Source of the DNA: Patescibacteria group bacterium UBA7522
GTDB lineage: Bacteria; Patescibacteriota; CPR2; UBA1875
Length of the DNA: 6,310 nt
Assembly: GCA_002476865.1 (NCBI GenBank)
Contig: DLNA01000030.1
Span: 19,548-25,857, forward strand
Direction of reading: 5' to 3'
Of the stretch, positions 5,228 through 6,310 are shown in pieces. The stretch's first letter is position 1, and every line of letters starts with the position of its first letter. The notes under the pieces were generated by a model. It ran no database searches. It was not told the origin of the DNA and was given only the letters and a program-made list of their open reading frames with translations. The translations under genes and the position numbers were made by a program.

Positions 5228-5782
5228 ATGCTATCAATCAACGACCTCAAAACTGGTATTATTTTCGAAGACCTATGTGAACCCTGGCAGGTTTTAGAAT
5301 ATCAGCACTCAAAAATGGGAAGAGGTGGCGCGGTTTTAAGAACTAAGATAAAAAATCTTAAAACAGGAGCGATCCTTAATCGAACATTTCAATCTTCAGA
5401 AAAATTCAAAGAGGTTAAGTTAGAAAGAAAAAAAGCCCAATACCTGTATGAAGATTCCGGTTCGATCTTTATGGACACCTCAAATTATGAGCAGTTTATT
5501 CTGCCGACCGAAATTACAAAGGACGCGCTCAAATATATAAAAGAAGGTGACGAAATCCAATTAGCCTTTTTTGACGGTAAGCCAATTAGCATCGATTTGC
5601 CAATAAAAGTAAAGCTTAGAGTTTCGGAGGCAGCAAAAGCAGACAAAGGTAACACCGCCACTGCAGCCACTAAGCAGGTTGTTTTAGAAACCGGCCTTTC
5701 GGTAAATACACCCCTTTTTATTAAAGAGGGTGATTTGCTAGTTATTGATACTCGCGACGGTTCTTACGTTGAAAGGGCCTAA
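5228..5782 (+). CDS. efp: Translation elongation factor P (Arg at loop tip)
   Basis: EF-P binds between the P and E sites of the ribosome and speeds peptide bond formation at polyproline stretches. The 184-aa product has the three usual domains: KOW-like N-terminal (about 1-64), central OB (about 66-127) and C-terminal OB (about 130-184, ending IDTRDGSYVERA). The domain I loop reads SKMGRGGA (28-35), placing Arg32 where E. coli EF-P has the modified Lys34 (KPGKGQ). Arg is the residue rhamnosylated by EarP in Pseudomonas-type EF-P, but no modification gene is in the window, and an unmodified form is also possible. The ATG follows the rpsR stop with no gap and only a weak GGGA upstream, suggesting coupled translation. 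EF-P identity is secure; the modification state is inferred. Confidence 0.95.
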   Translation: MLSINDLKTGIIFEDLCEPWQVLEYQHSKMGRGGAVLRTKIKNLKTGAILNRTFQSSEKFKEVKLERKKAQYLYEDSGSIFMDTSNYEQFILPTEITKDALKYIKEGDEIQLAFFDGKPISIDLPIKVKLRVSEAAKADKGNTATAATKQVVLETGLSVNTPLFIKEGDLLVIDTRDGSYVERA

Positions 5783-5801
5783 AAAGTAATTCCACAATAA
5801 A

Positions 5802-6310
5802 ATGAAAAAAAGATTAGATATTTTGGTCTCAGAAAAAAAGAATCTGTCACGAGCCAAAGCACAAGCGATGATAATGGCCGGACAAGTTTTTGTTGATGGA
5901 ACCCTGGCCAGCAAGGCGGGTGCTGAATTCGATGAATCAAAAAAAATTGAGATTAAAGATCTTTTCCCTTACGTTTCTAGGGGAGCCCTAAAAATAGAAA
6001 AGGCCTATCAAGATTTTAATATCAACTTTAAAGATAAAGTTGCTTGTGACATTGGCGCTTCAACGGGCGGATTTACTGATTTTGCCCTTCAAAACGGCGC
6101 TAAAAAGGTCTATGCGATTGACGTTGGTTACGGCCAGCTGGCCCAAAAGTTAAGAGAGAATAATCGCGTAATCGTGATGGAGCGAACCAACATAAGAGAT
6201 GTCAACGATCTACCAGAAAAAATAGACATTTTTGTAATTGATGTCTCGTTCATATCGTTAAAAAAAGTATTACCCCAAATTCTCGCCATAATTCGAAATT
6301 CGAAATTCGA
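5802..6310 (+). CDS. tlyA: TlyA family rRNA 2'-O-methyltransferase / hemolysin-like protein, 5' part
   Basis: TlyA proteins join an S4 RNA-binding domain to an FtsJ/RrmJ-type SAM methyltransferase; the mycobacterial enzyme methylates ribose in 16S and 23S rRNA. The frame is open from the ATG at 5802 to the window edge (169 codons). Residues 3-60 form the S4 domain (RLDILVSEKKNLSRAKAQAM, GQVFVDG). YVSRGALKIEKA (57-68) is the family's linker. DIGASTGGFTDFAL (83-96) is SAM motif I, AIDVGYGQL (105-113) the next acidic strand, MERTNIRD (126-133) a family hallmark and IDIFVIDVSFISLKKVLP (141-158) the catalytic strand region. After LAII the sequence enters a 7-bp tandem repeat, reading RNSKF, where family members usually have a Gly-rich turn leading to a strand with ALIKPQFE. 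The gene lies 19 nt after efp with no clear ribosome binding site. The 3' end is not visible, so an intact frame is not assured. Confidence 0.92.
   Translation, partial: MKKRLDILVSEKKNLSRAKAQAMIMAGQVFVDGTLASKAGAEFDESKKIEIKDLFPYVSRGALKIEKAYQDFNINFKDKVACDIGASTGGFTDFALQNGAKKVYAIDVGYGQLAQKLRENNRVIVMERTNIRDVNDLPEKIDIFVIDVSFISLKKVLPQILAIIRNSKF
6290..6310. repeat. Heptamer tandem repeat (AATTCGA) running off the window
   Basis: Three exact head-to-tail copies of the 7-mer AATTCGA fill the last 21 bases, up to the edge, so the array may continue. The unit contains the core of the palindrome TTCGAA. It lies within the tlyA reading frame; because 7 is not a multiple of 3, three units are needed to return to the same phase. 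Confidence 0.8.

Noticed and set aside
4239..5670. Alternative-frame ORFs over rpsF, ssb, rpsR and efp (4239-4463 minus, 4794-5036 minus, 5044-5280 plus, 5485-5670 minus)
   Set aside because: Each overlaps a well-recognised conserved gene in another frame and lacks its own start signals.
1..6310. tRNA, rRNA, CRISPR array, insertion sequence or toxin-antitoxin/defence cassette
   Set aside because: No cloverleaf, spaced repeats, transposase or defence-type domains were found; apart from the small ORF, every recognised gene has a housekeeping family or a small general fold.

Overview
The window reads as an ordinary chromosomal segment of an AT-rich bacterium using the standard code (TAA and TGA both end genes). 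Several traits together point to a Patescibacteria/CPR-like organism: compact gene spacing, an rpsF-ssb-rpsR cluster that runs straight into efp where many bacteria have rplI, lysine-rich protein tails, promoters so close to start codons that the mRNAs look leaderless, and a 7-bp tandem repeat intruding into a coding region. This placement is an inference from gene content and style; no 16S rRNA or other decisive marker is present.

Layout. Left block, plus strand: an RNase J gene (1-1785) closed by a GNRA-loop intrinsic terminator, then a DedA/VTT membrane protein gene (1851-2516) with its own -10 box almost on top of its ATG, overlapped by recX (start 2500). recX ends inside the loop of a strong hairpin (3102-3138) that can terminate transcription in both directions. 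Middle block, minus strand: a very short hydrophobic ORF (3140-3205, 21 aa) with a fully consensus promoter and a strong Shine-Dalgarno sequence, and a PRC-barrel protein gene (3324-3857) with a leaderless-type promoter. Right block, plus strand: rpsF (S6), ssb, rpsR (S18, zinc-ribbon type), efp (EF-P with Arg at the loop tip) and the 5' part of tlyA (S4 + FtsJ-type rRNA methyltransferase), which leaves the window inside a heptamer repeat.

How the parts work together. The right block is a translation and replication operon: two small-subunit proteins that bind as a pair (S6 and S18), single-stranded DNA binding protein, a translation factor for difficult peptide bonds, and an rRNA methyltransferase. 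It is driven by a good promoter (TTGACC, 17 bp, TATAAT) placed back to back with the PRC-barrel promoter; the two -35 boxes sit 6 bp apart within a small dyad. The left block holds RNA decay (RNase J), envelope maintenance (DedA) and a RecA modulator (RecX).

The most noteworthy items are the 21-aa membrane-like ORF or small RNA between recX and the PRC-barrel gene, the heptamer repeat inside tlyA, two leaderless-type promoters, and the Arg-type EF-P. There is no tRNA, rRNA, CRISPR array or insertion sequence that I can support, and no stretch over 300 bases lacks a gene.
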